In this document: piece after piece, positions 29,797-37,365 of the stretch
Numbering within the stretch: position 1 is the stretch's first letter
Layout: each line of letters begins with the position of its first letter
Assembly: GCF_017813335.1 (NCBI RefSeq)
Contig: NZ_JAGIYY010000006.1
Span: 124,001 to 188,000 of the forward strand
Length of the DNA stretch: 64,000 nucleotides
DNA from: Tianweitania sediminis
Lineage (GTDB): Bacteria > Pseudomonadota > Alphaproteobacteria > Rhizobiales > Rhizobiaceae
Reading direction: 5' to 3'
The notes under the pieces: model-generated
Database searches by the model: none
Seen by the model: only the letters and a program-made list of their open reading frames with translations
Told to the model about the DNA's origin: nothing
Made by a program: the position numbers and the translations under genes

Positions 29797-30129
29797 CTAG
29801 GCAACCGGTTCCAAGAACACGGCGATGCGGCCACCACAGGACAGGCCGACACGCCACGCGGTTTCGTCGGCTACCCCGAATTCCAAAAGACGCGGCATTC
29901 CGGACTGGAGAACATCTATTGCTTCCGCGATTACGGCGCCCTCGACACACCCACCAGACACCGATCCTTCGAAGTGGCCGTCACCGTCTATGACAAGGTG
30001 GCTGCCAGCCGGTCGTGGCGCAGAACCCCATGTTTCGATAACAGTCGCGAGCGCCACCTGCCGGCCTTCGGAGATCCAACGGGCGGCTACCTCCAGCGGG
30101 TCTGCCATTGCGATTGCAGCTTCTGACAT
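29797..30129 (-). CDS. XdhC family protein, N-terminal (CoxI-like) half
   Basis: This 110-residue protein matches the N-terminal XdhC/CoxI domain: ATVIETWGSAPRPAG, GSVSGGCVE and GLSCGG, the last two holding the conserved cysteines thought to contact the cofactor. It is complete, with its own start and stop, so XdhC is encoded here as two proteins. Split XdhC is a known arrangement in carbon-monoxide-dehydrogenase-type clusters, where both parts accompany a large molybdoenzyme; none is seen here. Confidence 0.88.
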   Translation of the reverse strand: MSEAAIAMADPLEVAARWISEGRQVALATVIETWGSAPRPAGSHLVIDGDGHFEGSVSGGCVEGAVIAEAIDVLQSGMPRLLEFGVADETAWRVGLSCGGRIAVFLEPVA

Positions 30130-30144
30130 CGTGCTGCTCCGCTC

Positions 30145-30642
30145 CTAGTCCAGGCCGTGATAACCACGTGCATGGTAGATCAACGGGTTGGCCGTGTCGC
30201 CGATCCGCAGCCCCACCACTTCCCCGAACAAGACGCGATGCGTGGCGACGTCTTTCGCCTCGATCAATCGACAATCGAAGACGGCCAAGGCATTGCGCAA
30301 GGTGGGCGCTCCACTTTGCATCACATCCCATGCCGCGGTGGCAAAGCGCTCGTCTTGTGACAAGCCAGTGAGGCCGGAGAAAGCATGCGCGACATCGATC
30401 TGATCAAAGGCGAGCGTGTTGAGAGAAAAGTTGCCGTTTGCGACGAACAGATCGTTTCCGGCGCTGGCGCGGTTGAGACACACCAAGATCGTCGGCGGGC
30501 TGTCGGATACCGAACAGGCGGCGATCACGGTTGTGCCCCGCTTTCCGGCTTCACCCATCGTGGCAACCACATGCACGGCGCCGGCGAACCGACTCATGGC
30601 TTCGCGATAATCGCCCGCCTCCACCTGGTTCTGCTTCAGCAC
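30145..30642 (-). CDS. Flavin reductase family protein
   Basis: About 165 residues from a GTG at 30642, preceded by AGAGGCGG; another GTG lies two codons upstream and an ATG 20 codons further. The core begins YREAMSRFAGAVHVVAT and has the FMN-binding GTTVIAACSVSDSPPTILVCLN and a late GEVVGLRIGD...PLIYHARGYHGL. Members use NAD(P)H to reduce FMN for monooxygenases or act as Rut/Hpa-type reductases. It lies 15 bases upstream of the XdhC N-half gene and is probably first in that operon. Confidence 0.88.
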   Translation of the reverse strand: MLKQNQVEAGDYREAMSRFAGAVHVVATMGEAGKRGTTVIAACSVSDSPPTILVCLNRASAGNDLFVANGNFSLNTLAFDQIDVAHAFSGLTGLSQDERFATAAWDVMQSGAPTLRNALAVFDCRLIEAKDVATHRVLFGEVVGLRIGDTANPLIYHARGYHGLD

Positions 30643-30767
30643 GTTCACTCCGCCTCTTGAACGCGGGATATAGGCGCTGCCGCTATCCACGCAAGCGCCC
30701 ATAACCGAGTTGCGCCCGGGCACGCCAGGCTTTACCTCAGACGGATCAACATCTCTTGGATTTTCCA

Positions 30768-31853
30768 TTGCTTTTCAGCCGCCGCTTCTTTCCCGCTATG
30801 CTCGCCGTCACAGGTGCAGGTCTGCTTGCAACCGTGGCCCACGCGCAGGTGATCGGTTTGGCGGCGCCCTTGTCGGGTCCGACCGCCCTTTTGGGTGAAC
30901 AGATGCGTGCCGGCGCAAACGCGGCGCTCGCCATAGTCCCGAACGACGACTTGACCCTGAAGGTCGAGGATGACCTTTGCACGGCTGCAGGCGGCCAAGC
31001 CGCAGCACAGGCTTTTGTGGAAGCGCGCGTTGCCATGGTTGTCGGCTTTCTGTGCACGGAAGCCCTGACGGCAGCCCTGCCTGCTCTTGCTGCTGCAAAC
31101 ATCCCCGTGGTCACGCCCGGCGTGCGCACGAACAGCCTCACGGACGATCGGGAAAGAACCGGCTGGCCCATCTACCGCCTCGCGCCGCGAGACGATGCGG
31201 AGCGGGAAGCCATCAATGATCGTCTTCTTCCGCTTTGGCGATCGTCCTTGTTCGCAATCGTCGATGACGGCACGATCTATGGCCGCGAGTTGGCGGAAAG
31301 CTTTCGCGAAGCCGCCGAAGCCACGGGTTTGAAGCCCGTGTTCATCGACAACTACCGGCCACAGCTCGAAAACCAGGTGGGTCTCGTTGGGCGGCTGCGT
31401 CGCGCAGGGGCGACTCACGCCTTTGTTGGAGGCGATCGAGAAGATGTTGCCATCATCGGGCGCGACGCCGCGCAAATCGACTATTCCTTGCAATTGGCAG
31501 GTGGCGAAGCCTTGCGCGCCGCAACGCTGACCACCGATCCCGTTGAAGGAACGCTGATGGTGGCGCCGCCTGACTGGTCGCAGGCTGCACAACCGGAAAC
31601 GCTGCAACAGCTGAGCGCGGCGGGTATCGAGCCGGAAGGCTACGTCGTCCCGAGCTTTGCCGCGATTGAGATTGCCGCAGGCGCACTGCGCGACCGTGAG
31701 CGTTCCGACCAGCCCCTTGCTCAGATCTTGGACGACCGAACCTTTTCCACAGCAATGGGTGAGATACAGTTCGACGAAAAGGGAGACCTGACGGTGAACC
31801 CTTACCGGCTCTATCGATTCGAAGCCGGTGAGTTCGTGGAGGTCCTGCCATGA
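30768..31853 (+). CDS. Branched-chain amino acid-type ABC transporter substrate-binding protein
   Basis: A periplasmic-binding protein of about 361 residues. A signal peptide with SRRFFPAMLAVTGAGLL ends AHA|QV, and the fold starts VIGLAAPLSGPTALLGEQMR. Candidate starts are TTG at 30756, TTG at 30768 and ATG at 30798; 30768 has a GGA seven bases upstream and keeps the signal peptide intact. Its stop overlaps the ATG of the P1 peptidase gene (ATGA), and no transport genes follow. It may feed or sense the peptidase product rather than serve a full transporter in this locus. Confidence 0.85.
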   Translation: MLFSRRFFPAMLAVTGAGLLATVAHAQVIGLAAPLSGPTALLGEQMRAGANAALAIVPNDDLTLKVEDDLCTAAGGQAAAQAFVEARVAMVVGFLCTEALTAALPALAAANIPVVTPGVRTNSLTDDRERTGWPIYRLAPRDDAEREAINDRLLPLWRSSLFAIVDDGTIYGRELAESFREAAEATGLKPVFIDNYRPQLENQVGLVGRLRRAGATHAFVGGDREDVAIIGRDAAQIDYSLQLAGGEALRAATLTTDPVEGTLMVAPPDWSQAAQPETLQQLSAAGIEPEGYVVPSFAAIEIAAGALRDRERSDQPLAQILDDRTFSTAMGEIQFDEKGDLTVNPYRLYRFEAGEFVEVLP

Positions 31854-32860
31854 CGTTGATAGCCGGACCGCGAAACCTCCTTACCGACGTTGCGGGCTTG
31901 CGGGTGGGCCATGCTGGCGACCTTCAACTCAATTCCGGCACAACCGTGGTCATTTGCGACCGTCCAACGGTGGCCGCGGTTCAGGTGCTAGGCGGCGCGC
32001 CGGGAACGCGCGAAACCGATCTTCTCGAGCCGCACAACTCCGTTGAAACAGTGAACGCGCTGGTGCTTTCCGGCGGTTCCGCCTTCGGCCTCGACGCTGC
32101 CTCAGGTGCGCAGGCGGCGTTGCGCGAACAGGGGCGTGGTTTCGCGGTACGCGGCGCCGTCGTGCCAATCGTTCCGGCTGCGATTCTTTTTGATCTCGTC
32201 AATGGCGGCAACAAGGACTGGGGTCGATACCCGCCCTATCGGGAGTTCGGCTACGAGGCAGCCAATGCGGCAAGCGAAGATTTCCCGATCGGCACGGTCG
32301 GGGCCGGCATCGGCGGCCTGACGGCGGGGCTAAAGGGTGGTCTCGGGTCGGCATCATCGGTGACGCCGAGCGGGCACACAGTGGCAGCGCTCGTGGCCGT
32401 CAACGCGACCGGCGGCGTGACCGTGGGAGGAACAAGCGCTTTTTGGGCAGCACCATTCGAGCTTGGAGATGAGTTCGGCCGCGTGCCCCATCCTCACCCA
32501 CTGCCGCCCGACGCCGCAAGCGTTCGCCTGAAGTTCCGGGATCCGCAACCGCTCGAAGCAACCACCATTGCTATCATCGCCACCGATGCCGCCTTGCCAA
32601 AGGCCGGCGCCAAGCGCCTGGCGATTGCAGCGCATGATGGGTTTTCGCGCGCGATCTGGCCGGCGCACACGCCCGTTGATGGCGATCTCGTCTTCGGCCT
32701 TTCCACGGGGATGCTTTCGGCTCCTTGCGCTCCGGAGGGCTTGATCGATCTTTACGCCGCAGCAGCTTCAACCATGGCTCGCGCCATTGCACGTGGCGTT
32801 TACGCAGCACGTGCCGCTCCCGGCGACCTAATGCCTGCCTGGCACGATCTCTACGGCTGA
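31850..32860 (+). CDS. P1 (S58, DmpA-like) family peptidase
   Basis: This 336-residue protein is an N-terminal-nucleophile aminopeptidase of the DmpA/BapA family. It opens GPRNLLTDVAGLRVGHAGD and has NALVLSGGSAFGLDAASG, followed by the glycine-rich GTVGAGIGGLTAGLKGG and ALVAVNATGGV regions around the self-processing site. Such enzymes cleave themselves into two chains and act on N-terminal or beta-amino residues. It overlaps the binding protein gene by four bases and is followed by a hairpin before purB. Confidence 0.9.
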   Translation: MTLIAGPRNLLTDVAGLRVGHAGDLQLNSGTTVVICDRPTVAAVQVLGGAPGTRETDLLEPHNSVETVNALVLSGGSAFGLDAASGAQAALREQGRGFAVRGAVVPIVPAAILFDLVNGGNKDWGRYPPYREFGYEAANAASEDFPIGTVGAGIGGLTAGLKGGLGSASSVTPSGHTVAALVAVNATGGVTVGGTSAFWAAPFELGDEFGRVPHPHPLPPDAASVRLKFRDPQPLEATTIAIIATDAALPKAGAKRLAIAAHDGFSRAIWPAHTPVDGDLVFGLSTGMLSAPCAPEGLIDLYAAAASTMARAIARGVYAARAAPGDLMPAWHDLYG

Positions 32861-32882
32861 CCCTTCCCGTTGAGCCCGGCGC

Positions 32883-32908
32883 TGCGCTCTGTTAGAGCGC
32901 ATCTTTCC
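32883..32908 (+). terminator. Hairpin terminator between the P1 peptidase gene and purB
   Basis: A perfect 8-bp stem TGCGCTCT / AGAGCGCA with loop GTT (32883-32901) is followed by TCTTTCC. It begins 22 bases after the peptidase stop and ends 24 bases before the purB ATG, so it could also lie in the purB leader. Confidence 0.6.
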
Positions 32909-32924
32909 CAAAGAAAGGCTCGCC

Positions 32925-34232
32925 ATGATCCCGCGTTATTCCCGTCCAGAAATGGTTTCGATCTGGTCTGCGGAGACCAAGTTCCGGATCTGGTTCGAGA
33001 TTGAAGCCCATGCCTGTGACGCGCTTGCCGAACTGGGCGTGATCCCGAAGGAAGCGGCGCAAACCATCTGGGAAAAGGGCAACGCTGCGACCTTCGACGT
33101 CGAGCGCATCGACGCCATCGAACGGGAAACGAAGCACGATGTGATCGCCTTCCTGACGCATCTGGCGGAAATCGTCGGACCGGATGCGCGTTTCGTGCAT
33201 CAGGGGATGACATCGTCGGATGTTTTGGACACCACCCTTTCGGTGCAGCTTGTTCGGGCAAGCGACCTGCTGATTGCCGATCTCGACGCCCTTTTGGCTG
33301 CGTTGAAGACACGCGCCTACGAGCACAAGGACACGGTGACCATCGGCCGGAGCCACGGCATCCATGCCGAGCCGACAACCTTTGGCGTGAAGCTCGCCCA
33401 GGCTTATGCAGAGTTCCAGCGCTGCCGCGCCCGCATGATGGCAGCGCGCGCGGAGATCGCCACCTGCGCGATCTCCGGCGCCGTCGGCACTTTCGCGAAC
33501 ATCGATCCGCGCGTCGAGGAGCATGTGGCCGAGAAGCTCGGGCTGACGCCGGAGCCCGTTTCAACCCAAGTCATTCCGCGCGATCGCCACGCAATGTTTT
33601 TTGCGGTTCTGGGTGTCGTTGCGTCGTCCGTCGAGCGGCTCGCAACGGAGATTCGCCACCTTCAGCGCACGGAAGTTCTGGAAGCGGAGGAGTACTTCTC
33701 CCCCGGCCAGAAAGGCTCGTCAGCGATGCCCCACAAGCGCAATCCCGTGCTGACGGAAAACCTCACCGGCCTAGCTCGGATCGTGCGCTCGGCGGTCACG
33801 CCGGCCATGGAGAATGTGGTGCTCTGGCATGAGCGCGACATTTCCCACTCCTCTGTGGAACGGATGATCGGGCCGGATGCAACTGTGACGCTGGATTTCG
33901 CACTGGCAAGGCTGACGGGCGTGATCGAGAAGCTCGTGGTTTATCCTGAGAATATGATGAAGAACCTCGACCGCTTCAAAGGTCTGGTGCACTCGCAGCG
34001 TGTTCTTCTCGCGTTGACGCAGGCTGGCGTCAGCCGGGAGGATGCCTACCGCCTCGTGCAGCGCAACGCGATGAAGACGTGGGACCGAGGTGCCGATTTC
34101 CTGGAAGAACTGCTCGGCGATACCGAGGTCCGAAACGCGCTTTCGGAAGACCAGATCCGCGAGAAATTCGACCTGGGCTACCATACCAAACAGGTCGACA
34201 CGATCTTCAAGCGCGTGTTCGGCGACAGCTGA
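32925..34232 (+). CDS. purB: Adenylosuccinate lyase
   Basis: This 435-residue enzyme of the fumarase/aspartase superfamily contains the signature SSAMPHKRNPVLTENL and the conserved TSSDVLDTTLSVQL and TIGRSHGIHAEPTTFG. It catalyses two steps: SAICAR to AICAR in purine synthesis and adenylosuccinate to AMP. An AAAGAAAGG stretch precedes the ATG. It is convergent with exoR across a shared hairpin. Confidence 0.98.
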   Translation: MIPRYSRPEMVSIWSAETKFRIWFEIEAHACDALAELGVIPKEAAQTIWEKGNAATFDVERIDAIERETKHDVIAFLTHLAEIVGPDARFVHQGMTSSDVLDTTLSVQLVRASDLLIADLDALLAALKTRAYEHKDTVTIGRSHGIHAEPTTFGVKLAQAYAEFQRCRARMMAARAEIATCAISGAVGTFANIDPRVEEHVAEKLGLTPEPVSTQVIPRDRHAMFFAVLGVVASSVERLATEIRHLQRTEVLEAEEYFSPGQKGSSAMPHKRNPVLTENLTGLARIVRSAVTPAMENVVLWHERDISHSSVERMIGPDATVTLDFALARLTGVIEKLVVYPENMMKNLDRFKGLVHSQRVLLALTQAGVSREDAYRLVQRNAMKTWDRGADFLEELLGDTEVRNALSEDQIREKFDLGYHTKQVDTIFKRVFGDS

Positions 34233-34243
34233 GCGTAGCCACA

Positions 34244-34267
34244 AGAAGCGGGCTGAAGCCCGCTTCT
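34244..34267. terminator. Bidirectional hairpin between purB and exoR
   Basis: Perfect 10-bp stem AGAAGCGGGC / GCCCGCTTCT with loop TGAA. It starts 12 bases after the purB stop and touches the exoR stop. The U-tract is weak on both sides, but the convergent position supports a shared terminator. Confidence 0.75.
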
Positions 34268-34268
34268 C

Positions 34269-35084
34269 TTACTTGGTGCCCTTGGTCAGCAGATCCTGCG
34301 CCATCAGGATGGCGTTGCGCCGATCCTTTTCGCCGGCCAGCGCGAACGCCTCTTCCTGCATGCCTCTGATCCACGGCTGGTCGCTTGGCTTCGCGCGCTC
34401 GAGCGCAGCCGTCATCATGGCGAGACCCCGCACGGCCTTGCCGCTGTGGAACAGGAGGTTGCCGAGCGTCGCCTGTGCGCCCGCGTGGCCCTTTTCAGCA
34501 GCGAGCTGAAGCCAGCGGCCCGCCTGGCGGACATTGGCCCTTACGCCTTCGCCCCGCAGATACATCTTGCCAACTTCGAACTGCGCGTCCGGATTGCGGT
34601 AGGTCGCAGCCGCGCGCATGTAGTAATCGCTTGCCGCTGCCGGATCGGCGGTTACCGGACTGCCCGGGATCCCGGTGCGCAGATAGCGCGCCAGGGCTAC
34701 GAGCGCATCCGACACATAGGTGTCTTCAGGGCTGCCGGGCTCGATCTCCTGCCGTGCAATTTCGGCGAAGAAGCGGAACGCCTGATAATCGTCGCGGCCG
34801 ACGCCGTCACCTTCGGCATACATGCGCGCCAGCTTCCACTGCGCGCCAATCTGGCCCTTTTCGGCCGCATACCGGTAGGCCTCGACAGCCTGATCCTTGT
34901 GACCGCTCTTGTAAGCGGAAAAGCCGAACTTGAAGACGTCCCATGGGCTGGAGCCGGGCTCCACCACCTTCTTCTCGTCAAGCGCCCTGGCGCTGCCGAC
35001 AAAGCCGGTGAAGCCACAGCTCAACGCCAGCGTGAAAAGAACCAGGCGGCTGACCTGGCTCAGGCTCCCGCGCGGCTGGCTCAT
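34269..35084 (-). CDS. exoR: Exopolysaccharide regulator ExoR, periplasmic Sel1-repeat protein
   Basis: This 271-residue protein has a signal peptide (hydrophobic run LVLFTLALSCGFTGFVGSA, cut near ARA|LD) and Sel1/TPR-like repeats such as VEAYRYAAEKGQIGAQWKLA, MYAEGDGVGRDD, KMYLRGEGVRAN and AAEKGHAGAQATLGNL. Sequence order and ending (PWIRGMQEEAFALAGEKDRR) match ExoR of Sinorhizobium/Agrobacterium, which binds sensor ExoS in the periplasm and holds back succinoglycan synthesis, with an effect on flagella. The exoS-chvI genes are not in this window. Start is the ATG at 35084; the upstream extension has no signal-like sequence. Confidence 0.85.
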   Translation of the reverse strand: MSQPRGSLSQVSRLVLFTLALSCGFTGFVGSARALDEKKVVEPGSSPWDVFKFGFSAYKSGHKDQAVEAYRYAAEKGQIGAQWKLARMYAEGDGVGRDDYQAFRFFAEIARQEIEPGSPEDTYVSDALVALARYLRTGIPGSPVTADPAAASDYYMRAAATYRNPDAQFEVGKMYLRGEGVRANVRQAGRWLQLAAEKGHAGAQATLGNLLFHSGKAVRGLAMMTAALERAKPSDQPWIRGMQEEAFALAGEKDRRNAILMAQDLLTKGTK

Positions 35085-35362
35085 AGATGATGTGGCCAAA
35101 CCGGGCATCGACCATCCACTTGCAAAGGTGGAGCCGAGCGCGACACGCGACCCTGAAGTTACTCTTGCGTCCATTCTCACCCCGGCCGCAAAGTGCGGCG
35201 TGCCGCGATCGAGCCAAGCCCCCTTTGCACGATCGAAGTACCCTTCGGGTGCGCCGGGTTTATGGCAGGATGTGGGCGCCTGTTCCCCGCGCCAACTATA
35301 GCTGAAAGGTCCTGAAAGGAGTGTTGCGGAATCGCAACGAGTTGCTTCGCGCGAGGTAAGCG
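35085..35362. other. Intergenic region upstream of exoR
   Basis: This space between the exoR start and the ilvD terminator holds no credible gene. The minus strand contains a TATAGT hexamer (35295-35300) that could be an exoR -10 element, and an inverted repeat GTTGCG-GAAT-CGCAAC at 35323-35338. The open frame that continues exoR upstream to 35180 lacks conserved sequence. A twelve-codon plus-strand frame after AAAGGAG (35325 region) has no usable spacing. Confidence 0.45.
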
Positions 35363-35396
35363 CTGAAAAGCAAAGAAGGCGCCGAAGCGCCTTCTT
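35363..35396 (-). terminator. ilvD terminator
   Basis: Perfect 10-bp stem AAGAAGGCGC / GCGCCTTCTT (35373-35382 and 35387-35396) with a CGAA loop (TTCG on the transcript), followed on the minus strand by TTGCTTTTC. It lies 23 bases after the ilvD stop. Confidence 0.85.
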
Positions 35397-35419
35397 CTTC
35401 CATTTGGCTGATCGCCGGC

Positions 35420-37258
35420 TTAGTCTTCCGGAACGACCCGCACGGCGCCGCGTGCCGCACTTGTTGTGTGAGCCGCATAGGCACGAAGCGCGGTGGTGAT
35501 GTTGCGCTTGCGCTTCTGGCTCGGCTTCCAGCCAAGCTTGTCCTGGTCAAGCCGCCGCTGCGCCAGTTCGGCGTCTTCTACCAGCAAGCTGATCTGTCGG
35601 TTGGGAATATCAATGGCAATCAAGTCGCCGTTGCGAACCAGGCCGATCGTGCCGCCTTCTGCGGCTTCCGGTGAAACGTGGCCGATCGACAGACCGGACG
35701 TGCCGCCCGAAAAACGGCCATCGGTCAACAAGGCGCACGACTTCCCCAGCCCCTTCGATTTCAGGTAGCTTGTGGGGTAAAGCATCTCCTGCATGCCCGG
35801 GCCGCCACGCGGGCCCTCGTAGGTGATCACCACGACGTCGCCTGCCACGACCTCGTTGCCGAGGATGGCTTTCACGGCCGCATCCTGGCTCTCGTAAACC
35901 TTGGCAGGCCCAGTGAACGTCAGGATCGACTCGTCGACGCCCGCCGTCTTCACCACGCAACCATCCAGCGCGATGTTGCCCTTCAGAACGGCGAGGCCGC
36001 CATCTTTCGAGAAAGGCGTCTTTGCACTGCGGATGACCCCATTTTCCCGGTCGAGATCAAGGTCTTCCCACCGGCTCGCCTGGCTGAACGCGACCTGCGT
36101 GGGCACGCCGCCCGGTGCTGCCTTGAAGAACTGGCGCACATTCTCCTGCGTGCTGCGGGAAATATCCCACCGCTCGATGGCCTCGCCGATCGTGCCGCTA
36201 TGGACGGTCGGGCTATCGCGGTGGATCAGCCCCGCGGCTTCCAACTGTCCGAGAATCGCCATGATGCCGCCAGCCCGGTGCACGTCTTCCATGTGCACGT
36301 CGTTTTTTGCAGGAGCCACCTTGCACAAAACGGGCACCCGACGGGAAAGAGCGTCAATGTCATCCATGGTGAAGTCGATCCCGCCTTCGTAAGCGGCGGC
36401 CAGGATGTGCAGCACCGTATTGGTCGATCCGCCCATGGCGATGTCGAGCGTCATGGCGTTTTCGAAGGCATGCCGGTTGGCGACGTTGCGCGGCAGAACA
36501 CTAGCATCGTCCTGCTCGTAGTAGCGCTGGCAAAGGTCCACCACGAGGTGGCCTGCTTCCACAAACAGGCGCTTGCGGTCAGCGTGAGTCGCGAGCGTCG
36601 AGCCATTGCCCGGCAGCGAAAGACCCAGCGCTTCGGTCAGGCAGTTCATGGAGTTGGCCGTAAACATGCCGGAGCACGAGCCGCAGGTCGGGCAGGCGGA
36701 ACGTTCGATGACCTTGACGTCCTCGTCGGACACCTTCTCGTCGGCAGCCGCAACCATCGCATCAACGAGGTCGAGCGCGTGCTGCTTGCCGTTCAGCACC
36801 ACCTTGCCCGCTTCCATAGGGCCGCCGGACACGAACACGGCCGGGATGTTCAGCCGCATCGCCGCCATCAGCATTCCAGGCGTGATCTTGTCGCAGTTGG
36901 AGATGCAGACCATGGCGTCCGCGCAGTGCGCATTGACCATGTACTCCACGCTGTCGGCGATCAACTCCCGTGACGGCAGCGAGTACAGCATTCCGTCATG
37001 GCCCATCGCAATGCCGTCGTCGACGGCGATCGTGTTGAACTCCTTCGCGACACCGCCAGCCGCCTCGATTTCGCGCGCCACAAGCTGTCCGAGGTCCTTC
37101 AGATGCACGTGGCCGGGCACGAACTGGGTGAAGGAGTTCACCACGGCAATGATGGGCTTGCCGAAGTCGCTGTCCTTCATTCCGGTTGCGCGCCAAAGGC
37201 CGCGGGCACCCGCCATGTTGCGGCCGTGCGTTGTTGTGCGGGAGCGGTAAGCAGGCAT
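35420..37258 (-). CDS. ilvD: Dihydroxy-acid dehydratase
   Basis: This 612-residue enzyme of valine/isoleucine synthesis begins [20 protein letters not shown]. Iron-sulfur cysteines lie in [12 protein letters not shown] and [16 protein letters not shown]. The later [11 protein letters not shown] and [17 protein letters not shown]-type segment ([20 protein letters not shown]) complete the IlvD/Edd signature. The ATG at 37258 was chosen because homology begins there. It converts dihydroxy acids to 2-oxo acids. It stands alone, with its own terminator. Confidence 0.97.
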   Translation of the reverse strand: MPAYRSRTTTHGRNMAGARGLWRATGMKDSDFGKPIIAVVNSFTQFVPGHVHLKDLGQLVAREIEAAGGVAKEFNTIAVDDGIAMGHDGMLYSLPSRELIADSVEYMVNAHCADAMVCISNCDKITPGMLMAAMRLNIPAVFVSGGPMEAGKVVLNGKQHALDLVDAMVAAADEKVSDEDVKVIERSACPTCGSCSGMFTANSMNCLTEALGLSLPGNGSTLATHADRKRLFVEAGHLVVDLCQRYYEQDDASVLPRNVANRHAFENAMTLDIAMGGSTNTVLHILAAAYEGGIDFTMDDIDALSRRVPVLCKVAPAKNDVHMEDVHRAGGIMAILGQLEAAGLIHRDSPTVHSGTIGEAIERWDISRSTQENVRQFFKAAPGGVPTQVAFSQASRWEDLDLDRENGVIRSAKTPFSKDGGLAVLKGNIALDGCVVKTAGVDESILTFTGPAKVYESQDAAVKAILGNEVVAGDVVVITYEGPRGGPGMQEMLYPTSYLKSKGLGKSCALLTDGRFSGGTSGLSIGHVSPEAAEGGTIGLVRNGDLIAIDIPNRQISLLVEDAELAQRRLDQDKLGWKPSQKRKRNITTALRAYAAHTTSAARGAVRVVPED

Positions 37259-37329
37259 GGTTCCATCCCGGGTTTGTTGACACGACCCAGATGGTGGTTG
37301 GGTCATGGATTAAAAGGGCAGAGGCGGTT

Positions 37330-37357
37330 GCGACCTCGCCTTGTGGGGCGAGGTCGC
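37330..37357 (-). terminator. Hairpin after valS
   Basis: Perfect 11-bp stem GCGACCTCGCC / GGCGAGGTCGC with a six-base loop, nine bases after the valS stop. The following minus-strand sequence has CTTTTAA only about 15 bases later, so termination would be inefficient or Rho-assisted. Confidence 0.6.
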
Positions 37358-37365
37358 GTCGCTTC

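Noticed and set aside
35320-35365. AAAGGAG followed by a twelve-codon frame upstream of exoR, possible leader peptide
   Set aside because: The spacing to GTG or TTG is 0-2 bases, too short for initiation, and no gene follows on the plus strand.
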